From Bacteroidaceae bacterium (GTDB lineage: Bacteria > Bacteroidota > Bacteroidia > Bacteroidales > Bacteroidaceae): a DNA stretch of 50,173 nt. Both the position numbers and the translations under genes were made by a program. Within the stretch, counting starts at the first letter, position 1; each line of letters opens with the position of its first letter. The notes beneath the pieces were generated by a model. The model was given only the letters and a program-made list of their open reading frames with translations. It ran no database searches and was not told the origin of the DNA. Positions 23,088-31,422 of the stretch are shown here, one piece after another. The stretch lies in assembly GCA_017557005.1 (NCBI GenBank), contig JAFZFZ010000069.1:1-50173 (forward strand), read 5' to 3'.

Positions 23088-24260
23088 ATGCACAAACTAG
23101 AAATCATTAGACAGAATGGTAATGTACCCAAAAGCTTGCCAGGTGAAGACCATGTAACAGGTCTTGTGTTCTATATTGAAACTTCGGAAATACCCGCTGC
23201 GTTCAACCAGGATCACGTGCAAGCTGTGTCGTCCATAGACAAGGCCGAAGCATTGGGCATTACCGCAGATGCAGAGAGCTGGGCAGTCAAAGTACTGCAT
23301 TACCAACTTTCGGAGATCTTCCGTGTTAACCCTGCCATATCTCTTTATGTGGGTGTATTCGCCAAACCAGAAACATACACATTCGTAGAGATTAAGACCG
23401 TACAGAACTATGCTGGTGGTCGTATTCGACAAATGGGAGTATGGTGCGGTGATAAGGCATTTTCAGCTGATGATGTTGTAGCTATTCAGGGAATTGCAGA
23501 TGCGTTGGACTTAGTAAATGCACCATTGTCTGTATTGTATGCACCAAAGGTGGAGAGTGTGGGAAGTCTTCCCACTAACGTAGCAGGGGCAAACCAATGC
23601 CGTGTAAGTGTAATTATTGGTCAAGCAGGTAGCGGAACAGGTGCAGACCTCTATGCTGCAGCCGCAAACAATGAGGCAAAATCCACGGTGTCATGCCTTG
23701 GTGTGATGCTCGGTTTGTTATCTGCAGCTGCGGTGCATCAATCTATTAGCTGGATCAAGCAATTCCCCACAGGTATAACATTGCCCGCCTTTGGTGACGG
23801 AACCCTATATCGTAGCCTTGACAGTGCTCTTGTGGAGCAGTTAGATGCAGCGCGCTATTTGTTCCTGGTTACCCAAATCGGGCAAGCAGGTAGTTATGTG
23901 AATGACAGCCATACGATGGATGCTGCTACCAGCGACTATGCGATGATAGAGAGCGTCCGCACGATGGATAAGGCAGCACGTGGTATCCGTACATACTTGA
24001 CCCCCGAACTCGGCGGTAATGTGTATATAGACGCAAGCACAGGCAAGATGCAGGCATTCAGTGTGGCCTACCTTGAAACAACGGCTAACAAGGCCCTTGA
24101 AGATATGGAAAAGGCTGGTGAATTGAGTGGCTACAAGGTAGAGATTGACCCCGAACAGGATGTGTTGAGCACCAGTGAGGTGGAAATCGTTATCAAGCAG
24201 GTTGCTGTTGGTGTGATGCGTAGAATCAAAGTAAAAATCGGTTTCGCTAAATCAGTATAA
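23088..24260 (+). CDS. Tail sheath protein (DUF2586-like)
   Basis: A 390-residue protein that would form the contractile sheath. The N-terminal GLVFYIETSEIPAAF, the VRVSVIIGQAGSGTGADLY and YLFLVTQIGQAGSYVNDSHTM segments, and the C-terminal EVEIVIKQVAVGVMRRIKVKIGF match the Bacteroidales DUF2586 sheath pattern. It is shorter than Mu gpL. It is followed after 2 bases by the tube gene, the standard sheath-tube order, so the virion should be a myovirus. Confidence 0.8.
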   Translation: MHKLEIIRQNGNVPKSLPGEDHVTGLVFYIETSEIPAAFNQDHVQAVSSIDKAEALGITADAESWAVKVLHYQLSEIFRVNPAISLYVGVFAKPETYTFVEIKTVQNYAGGRIRQMGVWCGDKAFSADDVVAIQGIADALDLVNAPLSVLYAPKVESVGSLPTNVAGANQCRVSVIIGQAGSGTGADLYAAAANNEAKSTVSCLGVMLGLLSAAAVHQSISWIKQFPTGITLPAFGDGTLYRSLDSALVEQLDAARYLFLVTQIGQAGSYVNDSHTMDAATSDYAMIESVRTMDKAARGIRTYLTPELGGNVYIDASTGKMQAFSVAYLETTANKALEDMEKAGELSGYKVEIDPEQDVLSTSEVEIVIKQVAVGVMRRIKVKIGFAKSV

Positions 24261-24262
24261 CA

Positions 24263-24703
24263 ATGGCAAGTATTATCAATAATGGCATTCCTTTGGTAAA
24301 TGGGATGCTCTACTCATGGGCTGACATTGTAGCAGCAATCAGCGGTGTACCTGTAACTGGTATTACAGGCATTGAGTATGGGGATGATCAGGAGGTGGTA
24401 AACAAGTACGGCGCAGGACGTCATCCTGTTGGACGTGCTAAGGGACGAATCACCCCGTCGGCTAAGATCATCCTTTATCAGGAGGAGGTCGAAGCATTGC
24501 AGAGGCAAGCCCCCAATGGCAGATTGCAAGATATTGCGCCTTTTGACATCATAGTTAGCTATATACCTGACAGTGGTATTGTAACTGTTGACAAAATCCG
24601 CAATTGTCAGTTCAAGGCGAACAGCCGCAAGTGGAAAGAGGGAGATACAGGGCAAGAAGTTGAACTTGAACTTGTGCCCTCGCATATCGAATGGAATAAG
24701 TAA
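24263..24703 (+). CDS. Tail tube protein
   Basis: A 146-residue protein. The order YSWADI, GITGIEYGDDQEV, GVGRHPVGRAKGR-like GAGRHPVGRAKGRITPSAKI, then a beta-rich C-terminus CQFKANSRKWKEGDTGQEVELELVPSHI is typical of myophage tube proteins. It immediately follows the sheath and precedes the frameshifted chaperone. Confidence 0.8.
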   Translation: MASIINNGIPLVNGMLYSWADIVAAISGVPVTGITGIEYGDDQEVVNKYGAGRHPVGRAKGRITPSAKIILYQEEVEALQRQAPNGRLQDIAPFDIIVSYIPDSGIVTVDKIRNCQFKANSRKWKEGDTGQEVELELVPSHIEWNK

Positions 24704-24756
24704 TAATCAGTCTTCCCGGTGCATAAGAGCATCGGGAGGACAAAATAAAAAGCAGT

Positions 24757-25101
24757 ATGGAAAACAAGATTACAGAACAAGTAGGAGAGACTTTTAACGG
24801 TGGTGTAACTGAAGAGCAAATCAGAGCATGGAAAGCTCAGCATGGTAAGATTGCGTGCATTGAAGTTGTTGACGATGGCGATGTGCATGTAGGGTACTTT
24901 CACCGCCCTCGTATTGAAACGATTGCAGCCGTCACGAAAATAGCTAAAACGGACGAATTGAAGAGCTCTGAAATAATGTTTGATAACTGTTGGTTGGGGG
25001 GTAGCCCGGCAATGCGTAATGATGCTATCCTTTTCATGGAGGCGACCAAGCAGTTGGGCGTAATGCTTAGCAGCTGTCGAAGCAGCCTAAAAAACTTGTA
25101 G
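24757..25101 (+). CDS. Tail assembly chaperone, zero-frame product
   Basis: A 114-residue protein between tube and tape-measure genes, where lambda has G and Mu has gp41. The zero frame stops at TAG 25099-25101, just after the slippery heptamer A AAA AAC (25089-25095). Most ribosomes would make this short form. Confidence 0.8.
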   Translation: MENKITEQVGETFNGGVTEEQIRAWKAQHGKIACIEVVDDGDVHVGYFHRPRIETIAAVTKIAKTDELKSSEIMFDNCWLGGSPAMRNDAILFMEATKQLGVMLSSCRSSLKNL

Positions 25102-25313
25102 AGGCGCAACTGCTTTCAGATAACGACAACGAAGACGGGTTTGAAAAAGGTTGTGCCTTAATTCGTTCAAATTTAGGGATTGATCCCACCATTGGCAATT
25201 ACGAAGATTGGGCAAGTAATTATGCCCAGGCCTTATGGCTGGAGAAATGGAGGCTGAAAAACCTAAATGAGATGTTGGCTAAGATGTTTAGCTCAGAAGA
25301 GAACAGACGCTAA
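25095..25313 (+). CDS. -1 frameshift extension of the tail assembly chaperone (GT-type)
   Basis: After a -1 slip at A AAA AAC (25089-25095), reading continues from CTT at 25095 for 72 codons to TAA at 25311-25313. This gives a fusion of about 185 residues. The extension reads as a real protein (GIDPTIGNYEDWASNYAQ, then LWLEKWRLKNLNEML). There is no independent start, and the region would otherwise be a gap. Short and long forms together coat the tape measure in known phages. Confidence 0.85.
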   Translation, partial: LVEAQLLSDNDNEDGFEKGCALIRSNLGIDPTIGNYEDWASNYAQALWLEKWRLKNLNEMLAKMFSSEENRR

Positions 25314-25317
25314 GTAA

Positions 25318-25458
25318 TTATCCTTTGCGGAATAAAGAGATGAAGGGCTTTACTATCTGTTTATAGATAAACCAAAGAAACAATATAGGGGTAAGCATAT
25401 ACACAACACACTCTATGGTTGTGACTATATACCCAATTGCAATAATGATTGTTTCCAT
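25318..25458 (-). CDS. Inverted 46-residue membrane protein (moron candidate)
   Basis: The minus-strand ORF from ATG 25456-25458 to TAA 25318-25320 encodes a 46-residue hydrophobic protein (METIIIAIGYIVTTIECVV, then a second hydrophobic stretch LTPILFLWFIYK, then a basic tail). Two membrane segments or one long hairpin fit. It is antisense to the tail operon and has a textbook promoter 23 bases upstream. Independent expression from the prophage suggests a lysogen function such as superinfection exclusion; this is inference. Confidence 0.55.
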   Translation of the reverse strand: METIIIAIGYIVTTIECVVYMLTPILFLWFIYKQIVKPFISLFRKG

Positions 25459-25480
25459 GCGATAACTAATTACTTCGCTA

Positions 25481-25511
25481 CAAATTTATAGAATAAAAAC
25501 AACATGACAAA
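25481..25511 (-). promoter_or_regulatory. Consensus Bacteroides promoter for the inverted membrane gene
   Basis: Minus strand: TTTG (25511-25508), exactly 19 bases, TAAATTTG (25488-25481). Both elements match the consensus perfectly. It fires leftward towards the 46-residue gene and overlaps the tape-measure start region. Confidence 0.7.
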
Positions 25512-27294
25512 CAATTTTGATTATCAATTTAACGTAAGTGGTAATTTCACTGCTGCAATGGATGGAATGGCCGAAAGGGTAGGCCAGTTTGTCGCTGCTG
25601 TAGAAACGAGTACTAGGGGTTTGTCGGAATGGGAACAAAAATTTGCCGCATTCAGCTTGATCGGCGATTATGTGGATCGGGCAAGCAATGCTGTTAACGA
25701 TATTGTTAATGTTGGTTCAAACGCAGAACTCCAGCTAATGAACCTAAAGACGCTGTTCGGTGGTAACGCTGAGGCGGCGAAGGATATGTATGACAAAATT
25801 TCGGAATATGGTAAGGTTACGCCCTACGATAAGGCTGGATTGATTGATGCGCAGCGCACGATGATGTCGTTTGGTATCTCGGGAGAGTATGCTTTCGAGA
25901 CATTGAAGCAGATTGGCGACATAGCAATGGGTGATAGCGCAAAAATGCAGTCTTTAGCATTGGCATTTGCTCAGATGTCAAGTTCTGGTAAACTAACGGG
26001 GCAGGACCTTATGCAGATGATCAATGCTGGGTTCAACCCGTTAAATGAAATAAGCAAGCTAACAGGGCGAAGTGTTGCAGAGCTTAAAGAAGAGATGTCG
26101 AAGGGGGCTATATCTGCAGATATGGTCTCGGCTGCTTTCAAATCTGCGACTAGCGAAGGTGGCCTCTTCTATCGCGCGATTGACGAAGCATCCGAAACGG
26201 CTGCAGGTAAAATGGCCTCTATCAAGGACACCATTGAAGAGTATAAGGTGGCCTTCTTTAATGCTACTGACGGTGCCTTAATGTGGATTAGCGCATTAGG
26301 TGAAGTCGCTAAACCTATATTGCAGATATTCCCGTTGCTCCAGATGATGATGCAAACGATGGCTAAGATTAAAGCTTTGGAGTGGGCTTCTATGTGGTCT
26401 AACATTAAAGGCTTTTTATACTCCAGCCGAATACAGATGCTCTTAATGAACCAGGAGTTGGTAACAGGACAATTTGCCTCTAATGGTTTTCTTATAAACA
26501 TGACCCGTGCTACTATGGCCGTTGTGCGTTTTGCAACTGTCGGTCTTATGCAAGGACTAAAAGCTTTAGGAGCCTTCGTTTTGTCTCTCGTAACAGGCGG
26601 TGCTACCTCTGCTACCTTTGCAGGCATTGCATCTGCGAGTTTTGCGACATTCAAGACGGCAGCTGTCACAGCTTGTCGAGCCGTGGGTGTTGCTATTATG
26701 AATATCCCTATTATCGGGTGGATAGCGGCTGCAATTGCTGCAATTGTAGCAATAGGTGTATATTTCTGGAATACTTCCACGAAATTCCGTGCCGTGCTCA
26801 AAGGATTGTGGGCCTCGTTTAAGGCTGTTTTTACAGGTATGTGGGATATGGCTAAACAGATATTCGGCGGTATCGGTGACTTGATAAAGGCTGCTTTCTC
26901 TCTTGATGGGGATGGAATCAAGGCTGCACTGGACAGGATGAAAAATGGGTTTGCCGATTTTGGCAGCCATGTAGGTAAAGCTTTCAGTGATGCCTATAAT
27001 GCCGAAATAGCAGCATCCCAGAAAGAGGAAGCTGCACAAGAAGATGGGGTCCCACAGGTGGCTGTTCCGAGCGTGGTAACCCCCAACCCAACCGCTGGTA
27101 CATTGGGCACCGTTGGTAGTGGTTCCTCAACTGGTAGCGGTGGGAAGATCAAGAGTGTTACGGTGAATATCGAAAGGCTCGTTGAGCGTTTTGAAATACA
27201 CACCACAAATTTGCAAGGCGATATTTCGCGCGTCAAGGATATGGTAAGCGAAGCTCTGTTGTCCGCATTAAACGATGTAAACTTAGCAATGTGA
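25504..27294 (+). CDS. Tape-measure protein
   Basis: A 596-residue protein setting tail length. The N-terminal conserved domain (about 80-235: LKTLFGGNAEAAKDMYDKISEYGKVTPY, then ALAFAQMSSSGKLTGQDLMQMINAGFNP) is the classic tape-measure N-terminal domain. Several hydrophobic segments lie at about 255-300 and 340-425, and the C-terminus carries a Gly/Ser linker and a helical end. It is short, so the tail should be short. Its stop overlaps the next start by one base (TGATG). Confidence 0.9.
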   Translation: MTNNFDYQFNVSGNFTAAMDGMAERVGQFVAAVETSTRGLSEWEQKFAAFSLIGDYVDRASNAVNDIVNVGSNAELQLMNLKTLFGGNAEAAKDMYDKISEYGKVTPYDKAGLIDAQRTMMSFGISGEYAFETLKQIGDIAMGDSAKMQSLALAFAQMSSSGKLTGQDLMQMINAGFNPLNEISKLTGRSVAELKEEMSKGAISADMVSAAFKSATSEGGLFYRAIDEASETAAGKMASIKDTIEEYKVAFFNATDGALMWISALGEVAKPILQIFPLLQMMMQTMAKIKALEWASMWSNIKGFLYSSRIQMLLMNQELVTGQFASNGFLINMTRATMAVVRFATVGLMQGLKALGAFVLSLVTGGATSATFAGIASASFATFKTAAVTACRAVGVAIMNIPIIGWIAAAIAAIVAIGVYFWNTSTKFRAVLKGLWASFKAVFTGMWDMAKQIFGGIGDLIKAAFSLDGDGIKAALDRMKNGFADFGSHVGKAFSDAYNAEIAASQKEEAAQEDGVPQVAVPSVVTPNPTAGTLGTVGSGSSTGSGGKIKSVTVNIERLVERFEIHTTNLQGDISRVKDMVSEALLSALNDVNLAM

Positions 27295-27902
27295 TGGCAC
27301 TATCTCCAGTAAGTTATATATTTATATCCGCAGGTGCGGCTATACAAGCGAAAGGTGCACTCTACCGTTTCAAGCCTTCGCGTACGGGGCAGTCTCCCAA
27401 CTGGGATGGGCGCGAGAACAGTATCACCCCACGTGAACTGGCAAGTCCCATTACTGACAAGAGTTTTTGGGAAGGACGCTATGCGTTGTGTGAACTGACC
27501 TTTGAGAACTCAAAGGGTGAACGTCTTATCATGAATGATGCTATTGTGGCCATCAGCCGATCCAAGAATATTGTTACTACTCAAATGGTGGGTATGAACG
27601 GCACGATAAAAGAATACATCAATGATGGTGATTACAACCTCAATATTGTTGTCGGTGTGGCTGCTGTGAAGGATGGCGTTATCGTGGACGAATATCCATC
27701 GGAGGGGTTACGTAATTTGAGGACTTTTCTTGATGATAACGAGGCTTTGAACGTACACAGCGAATTTCTCGATGTATTTGATATTAGTAGTATCGTGATT
27801 AGCTCTTTTTCGGTCTCCCAAGATACGGCAAGCAACTATCAAAGTGTAAGTATTTCGGCTGTCAGCGATGAAGAGTATGATATATATAGTACTGAATATT
27901 AA
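27294..27902 (+). CDS. Tail protein, Bacteroidales phage type (gp43/DUF6046-like)
   Basis: A 202-residue protein starting MALSPVSYIF at ATG 27294, which overlaps the tape-measure stop; the upstream GTG is not needed. Mixed beta structure with DGDYNLNIVVGV and SSIVISSFSVSQDTASNYQSVSISAVSDEEYDI. It lies between tape measure and the hub gene where Mu has the DNA-circulation/tail gene 43. Probably a baseplate or tail-tip protein; exact family uncertain. Confidence 0.6.
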   Translation: MALSPVSYIFISAGAAIQAKGALYRFKPSRTGQSPNWDGRENSITPRELASPITDKSFWEGRYALCELTFENSKGERLIMNDAIVAISRSKNIVTTQMVGMNGTIKEYINDGDYNLNIVVGVAAVKDGVIVDEYPSEGLRNLRTFLDDNEALNVHSEFLDVFDISSIVISSFSVSQDTASNYQSVSISAVSDEEYDIYSTEY

Positions 27903-27935
27903 ACAGCGTTTAATCATTCATTAAACAGTATTTAA
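27899..27935 (+). repeat. Paired TTAAACAGYRTTTAA motifs
   Basis: TTAAACAGCGTTTAA (27899-27913) and TTAAACAGTATTTAA (27921-27935), 22 bp apart, between two tail genes. Each has TTAAA/TTTAA half-sites around a short centre. Similar motifs precede other prophage genes. Confidence 0.6.
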
Positions 27936-27938
27936 CCG

Positions 27939-28895
27939 ATGTATAGGCTAACGGCAAAAATAGAAATTACAGGTGCCAAGAAGTGGGTATTCGACAAGGT
28001 GACAGAGGTGGAAATAACCCTCGATACCGAGCAGCTTACCGATACCTGCAAGATAACCCTTCCCAAGCGTATAAAATGGGATGGAGCGTCCGACATACCT
28101 GTACGTCGGGGTGATGCGGTTAAGGTATGGCTTGGATATGATGACGCATTACAAATGGTGTTTGCAGGATATATCCGTGATGTCGGCTTGAAGACACCCG
28201 TGGTACTGATGTGCGAGGACGAAATGTTTAAGCTGAAGCAGAAACCTACAGTAAAGAAAGCTTATAAAAGCGTAACCATTAAAACCCTCTTAAAAGACCA
28301 AGGAATCGGCTATAAACTCAATGTAATGGGCGAACAGAGCCTTGGGCAGTACAGGGTTACTGCAGATACTGTTGCCTCGTTGTTGGGGCACCTTCAAGAG
28401 AATGGTATCCGCAGTTTCTTTCGCTACGAAGACGGACAACCAGTTTTGTATTGTGGGGTTCTATTTGATAAGATAGGCACCTCTACCCAGGTGTTTGCTA
28501 CCGGGGTGAATATCATCAGCGATCAAAGCCTCGAACAACAGAAGGCTGATAATATCCGTTTGCGCGTCAAGGCTATTTCCCTGCAACCGAACAATAAAAA
28601 AATAAAGGTTGAAGTGGGCGATGCTGATGGGGAACACCGCACATTGCACACATATAACAAGACAGAAAAAGAACTTAAAGCATGGGCAGAGCAAGAGATT
28701 AAACGGCTAAAGGTGGATGGACTTGCGGGGGCATTTACCACATTCGGGTATAAGATAGTTGACAAATTGGATAACGTCGGAATCAAGATAGATGGTAAGA
28801 AAATGGGAATCTATCAAGTGAAGAAGAACGTGATTAAATATGGGACTAACGGATACCGTCAAGAAATAACATTAGGATACAGAGTAGCGGAATGA
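27939..28895 (+). CDS. Baseplate hub protein (Mu gp44 / gpD-like)
   Basis: A 318-residue protein. The N-terminal EVEITLDTEQLTDTCKITLPK, then RRGDAVKVWLGYDDALQMVFAGYIRDV, and the later TLLKDQGIGY and ATGVNIISDQSLEQQKADNIRLRVKA match the hub family that includes T4 gp27 and P2 gpD. The hub connects tail tube and spike. It overlaps the spike gene by 4 bases (ATGA), consistent with coupled expression. Confidence 0.82.
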   Translation: MYRLTAKIEITGAKKWVFDKVTEVEITLDTEQLTDTCKITLPKRIKWDGASDIPVRRGDAVKVWLGYDDALQMVFAGYIRDVGLKTPVVLMCEDEMFKLKQKPTVKKAYKSVTIKTLLKDQGIGYKLNVMGEQSLGQYRVTADTVASLLGHLQENGIRSFFRYEDGQPVLYCGVLFDKIGTSTQVFATGVNIISDQSLEQQKADNIRLRVKAISLQPNNKKIKVEVGDADGEHRTLHTYNKTEKELKAWAEQEIKRLKVDGLAGAFTTFGYKIVDKLDNVGIKIDGKKMGIYQVKKNVIKYGTNGYRQEITLGYRVAE

Positions 28896-29509
28896 ACAAT
28901 ATAGCAAATGCAATAAGGCTAATGACGCAGGGTGGCAAACAGAAAGCCAACCTTATATGCACCGTGGATACAGTGGATAAAGATGCACGTACGGTGGACT
29001 GCACGCCAATTGATGAAGGTGCCCCTTTGCTTGGAGTGAACCTTCAAGCTAACCAGGAAAGCAAATTCGGGGTTGTAGTATTCCCTCGTGTTGGGAGTTA
29101 TATAGTTGTTGGCTTCGTTGCTGAAGGTAGCGCCGGTGTGGTGTTAATGACCGACGATATAGAGAGTATCGAGGTGGTTGTTAGTGATGATAGCAGCCGT
29201 ATGATCATCGACGAAAACGGAGCCCGTATAGATGTCGGGGACAATATAAGTGTGGAAGTAACCAAGGATGGCGTCGTGCTAAATGATGGCAGCTTAGGCG
29301 GAATGGTCAAGCTCAATGAATTGAAAAGTAATTTGGAGCAGCTGAAAAGCTATATCGAAACAATGAAAAGTGCTATTAGCGCGGGACTAAACGCTGTTGG
29401 AGCTTCAACGGCTGCCAGCGGTGCTGCAGGAGCTGCTGCGTTTGACTTAGCGATGTCTGCGGCATTGATCAAATTTCAAGATATGGAAAATAAAAAAGTA
29501 AAGCAATGA
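28892..29509 (+). CDS. Baseplate spike protein (gpV/gp45-like)
   Basis: A 205-residue protein with an N-terminal OB-like part (LICTVDTVDKDARTVDCTPIDEGAPLLGVNLQA, VVFPRVGSYIVVGFV) followed by a repetitive, Asp/Val-rich beta region (about 95-145) and an Ala-rich helical end. This is the order of the gpV/Mu gp45 membrane-piercing spike. It follows the hub and overlaps the next gene by 4 bases. Confidence 0.82.
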   Translation: MNNIANAIRLMTQGGKQKANLICTVDTVDKDARTVDCTPIDEGAPLLGVNLQANQESKFGVVVFPRVGSYIVVGFVAEGSAGVVLMTDDIESIEVVVSDDSSRMIIDENGARIDVGDNISVEVTKDGVVLNDGSLGGMVKLNELKSNLEQLKSYIETMKSAISAGLNAVGASTAASGAAGAAAFDLAMSAALIKFQDMENKKVKQ

Positions 29510-29784
29510 GAGGAATGCTATTGGATGAAGAGACTGGAGACTTGATGGTACAATCAGGTGGCGTAGTTATAGGGGCAACGGAACAACAGACGATTGGTCT
29601 AGTGTTGCAGACTGCTCCAGGAGAGTGGAAGGAATCCCCATTGCTTGGTGCTGATATATATGGGCAATTAGGCGGAAATATGGATAGAATGTGGCCGCAA
29701 CAAACTAAGAAAATGATCCGGGCGTGTGGTGTTGATGTGAAGAACATTGAGATAGATGATGATGGTACAATAAATATAAGTTAG
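29506..29784 (+). CDS. Baseplate wedge protein (gp25/gpW-like)
   Basis: A 92-residue protein: LDEETGDLMVQSGGVVIGATEQQTIGLVLQTAPGEWKESPLLGADI is the Bacteroidales version of the gp25/Mu gp46 lysozyme-like wedge. It lies between spike and baseplate J in the usual order. Confidence 0.75.
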   Translation: MRGMLLDEETGDLMVQSGGVVIGATEQQTIGLVLQTAPGEWKESPLLGADIYGQLGGNMDRMWPQQTKKMIRACGVDVKNIEIDDDGTINIS

Positions 29785-29787
29785 GCT

Positions 29788-30078
29788 ATGGGTAGAATAA
29801 TAGCAAAAGACAGACAGACATTGCTCGATGTGCAGATAATGGCATGCGGAACGCTTGATGGCGTGATTGATGCCTGTGCTTTGAATGGCATAAGTCTAAC
29901 GGATGATCTGGAAGATGGCCAGGGTGTAGAGGTCGCAGCTATTGGCAATGACAAAGTAGTGGCTACATACCGGAATAAGGGTTACAATCCTGCAACCGCC
30001 GTTGTGGTTGAGGAATCGGGGGTGAGGTATGGCGGTATTGGCTATATGGCAATTGGAGTTGATTTTGTTGTTAGTTAA
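29788..30078 (+). CDS. Small LysM-like tail protein (gpX-type)
   Basis: A 96-residue protein. The start RQTLLDVQIMACGTLDGVIDACALNGISLTDDL has the spacing of LysM/tail protein X modules (a helix-turn-helix after a short strand, then LTD-L). Unlike typical gpX it lies inside the baseplate set. Probable peptidoglycan- or hub-contacting protein. Confidence 0.6.
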   Translation: MGRIIAKDRQTLLDVQIMACGTLDGVIDACALNGISLTDDLEDGQGVEVAAIGNDKVVATYRNKGYNPATAVVVEESGVRYGGIGYMAIGVDFVVS

Positions 30079-30087
30079 CATATTATT

Positions 30088-30927
30088 ATGAGAAGTATTG
30101 CAGAGATAAAACAGAGTATGTGCGACGTGTTCATGCAAAATGAAACGCTGGCGCAAGCATACGGTTTCACGGTTGGTGATAGTTGGAACAGCGTGTTTAA
30201 CAAGGTTAGTATTGAAAACCTCTTGCTGTATATTGTGGCTGTTGGTATCTATACCATCGAAGCATTGCTGAATGAGCACCAGAAAGAAGTGGACGAACAG
30301 ATTGATGCTATGAGTGTACATAGACCGAAATGGTATCGTGACAAAGTGTTGGCGTTCATGAAGGACATGGTATTGATTGAAGATACCGACCAATACGACA
30401 CGAACGGAATGAGTGATGGCGATATAGAACAGGCCAGAGTGGTCAAGTATGCAGCAGCTACAGAAAACAGTGATGCGAGTTTGCTAACAATTAAGGTCGC
30501 AGGATATAGTAATGGGCAACAGTCACCGCTAGATGAGGATACAGAAACCCAGCTTAGATCATATTTGCAAGAGATAAAAGATGCAGGTGTACGCATAGCA
30601 TTGGTAAATCAAGAGGCAGACTTGTTTAGCTGCACAATAGATGTGTATTACAATGCTCTACTCACTGCGCCGACGGTAGAGAATGCAGTGCGTAAAGCAA
30701 TCAGTGGGTATGTGGAAAATCTCTCTTTTAATGGGGTTTATACTAATATGGAGTTAGTGGATGCTGTACAGGAGGTTAGCGGTGTAAAAATAGCCGAATT
30801 GAAGCATAGCAGCGTGATGGTGGCTGGGGAATCAACCGAAACGGTAATTGATGCCCGACATATCCCAGCTGCAGGTTATATGAAGGCCAACATTTTAACG
30901 ATAAACATGAAAGTGTACAATGAGTAA
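30088..30927 (+). CDS. Baseplate J-like protein (Mu gp47-type)
   Basis: A 279-residue protein. The C-terminal half (LVNQEADLFSCTIDVYYNALLTAPTVENAVRKAISGYVENLSFNGVYTNMELVDAVQEVSGV) is the conserved end of baseplate J/gp47 wedge proteins. It lies between the wedge and gp48-like genes, overlapping the latter by 8 bases. Confidence 0.82.
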   Translation: MRSIAEIKQSMCDVFMQNETLAQAYGFTVGDSWNSVFNKVSIENLLLYIVAVGIYTIEALLNEHQKEVDEQIDAMSVHRPKWYRDKVLAFMKDMVLIEDTDQYDTNGMSDGDIEQARVVKYAAATENSDASLLTIKVAGYSNGQQSPLDEDTETQLRSYLQEIKDAGVRIALVNQEADLFSCTIDVYYNALLTAPTVENAVRKAISGYVENLSFNGVYTNMELVDAVQEVSGVKIAELKHSSVMVAGESTETVIDARHIPAAGYMKANILTINMKVYNE

Positions 30928-31411
30928 GTATAATATTAACTACGGCAAGTTATCCACCTTACTTATGCCTATGTGCTTGCGTGGTGGAAGGCTGCAGTCT
31001 ATAGCAAGCGTCTTACTGTCGCCTTTGGTTGGTCTGAGGAATGAATTAGTTGCATTCAAGGATGAGAAACACTATAGAATGACACACAACGGGCAAACCT
31101 GCTATCTGAGAGCGGCGCTGAACGATAGATTTGACCCTGTTGAGCGTGGAATCTTTATCACGGAGGAGGGTGATGGGAATAATGGAATTATCTTGCACGA
31201 AAGAAGCAAAGAGCGTTTTACCCGTATAAAAAGACGTGAAGACGGTATTACGGAACTCTTTAGGAGAGGCTATGCTGGCGTTGGTAATATTGATTTCTGG
31301 GTCAATATCCCGACAAGACTCCAGGACAGTGTTAGTATTGATGTGGTTCGCGCTGTGGTGGATATATACAAACTCGCAAGCGTGAGATATGGAATAACGT
31401 ATAATAACTAA
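30920..31411 (+). CDS. Tail protein I/gp48-like baseplate component
   Basis: A 163-residue protein in the place of Mu gp48/P2 gpI, between baseplate J and the fibres. Visible segments are LLMPMCLRGGRLQSIASVLLSPLVGL and DFWVNIPTRLQDSVSIDVVRAVVDIYKLASVRYGI. The sequence is diverged, so the call relies largely on order. It would anchor the fibres to the baseplate. Confidence 0.65.
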   Translation: MSKYNINYGKLSTLLMPMCLRGGRLQSIASVLLSPLVGLRNELVAFKDEKHYRMTHNGQTCYLRAALNDRFDPVERGIFITEEGDGNNGIILHERSKERFTRIKRREDGITELFRRGYAGVGNIDFWVNIPTRLQDSVSIDVVRAVVDIYKLASVRYGITYNN

Positions 31412-31422
31412 AAGATTAAAGA

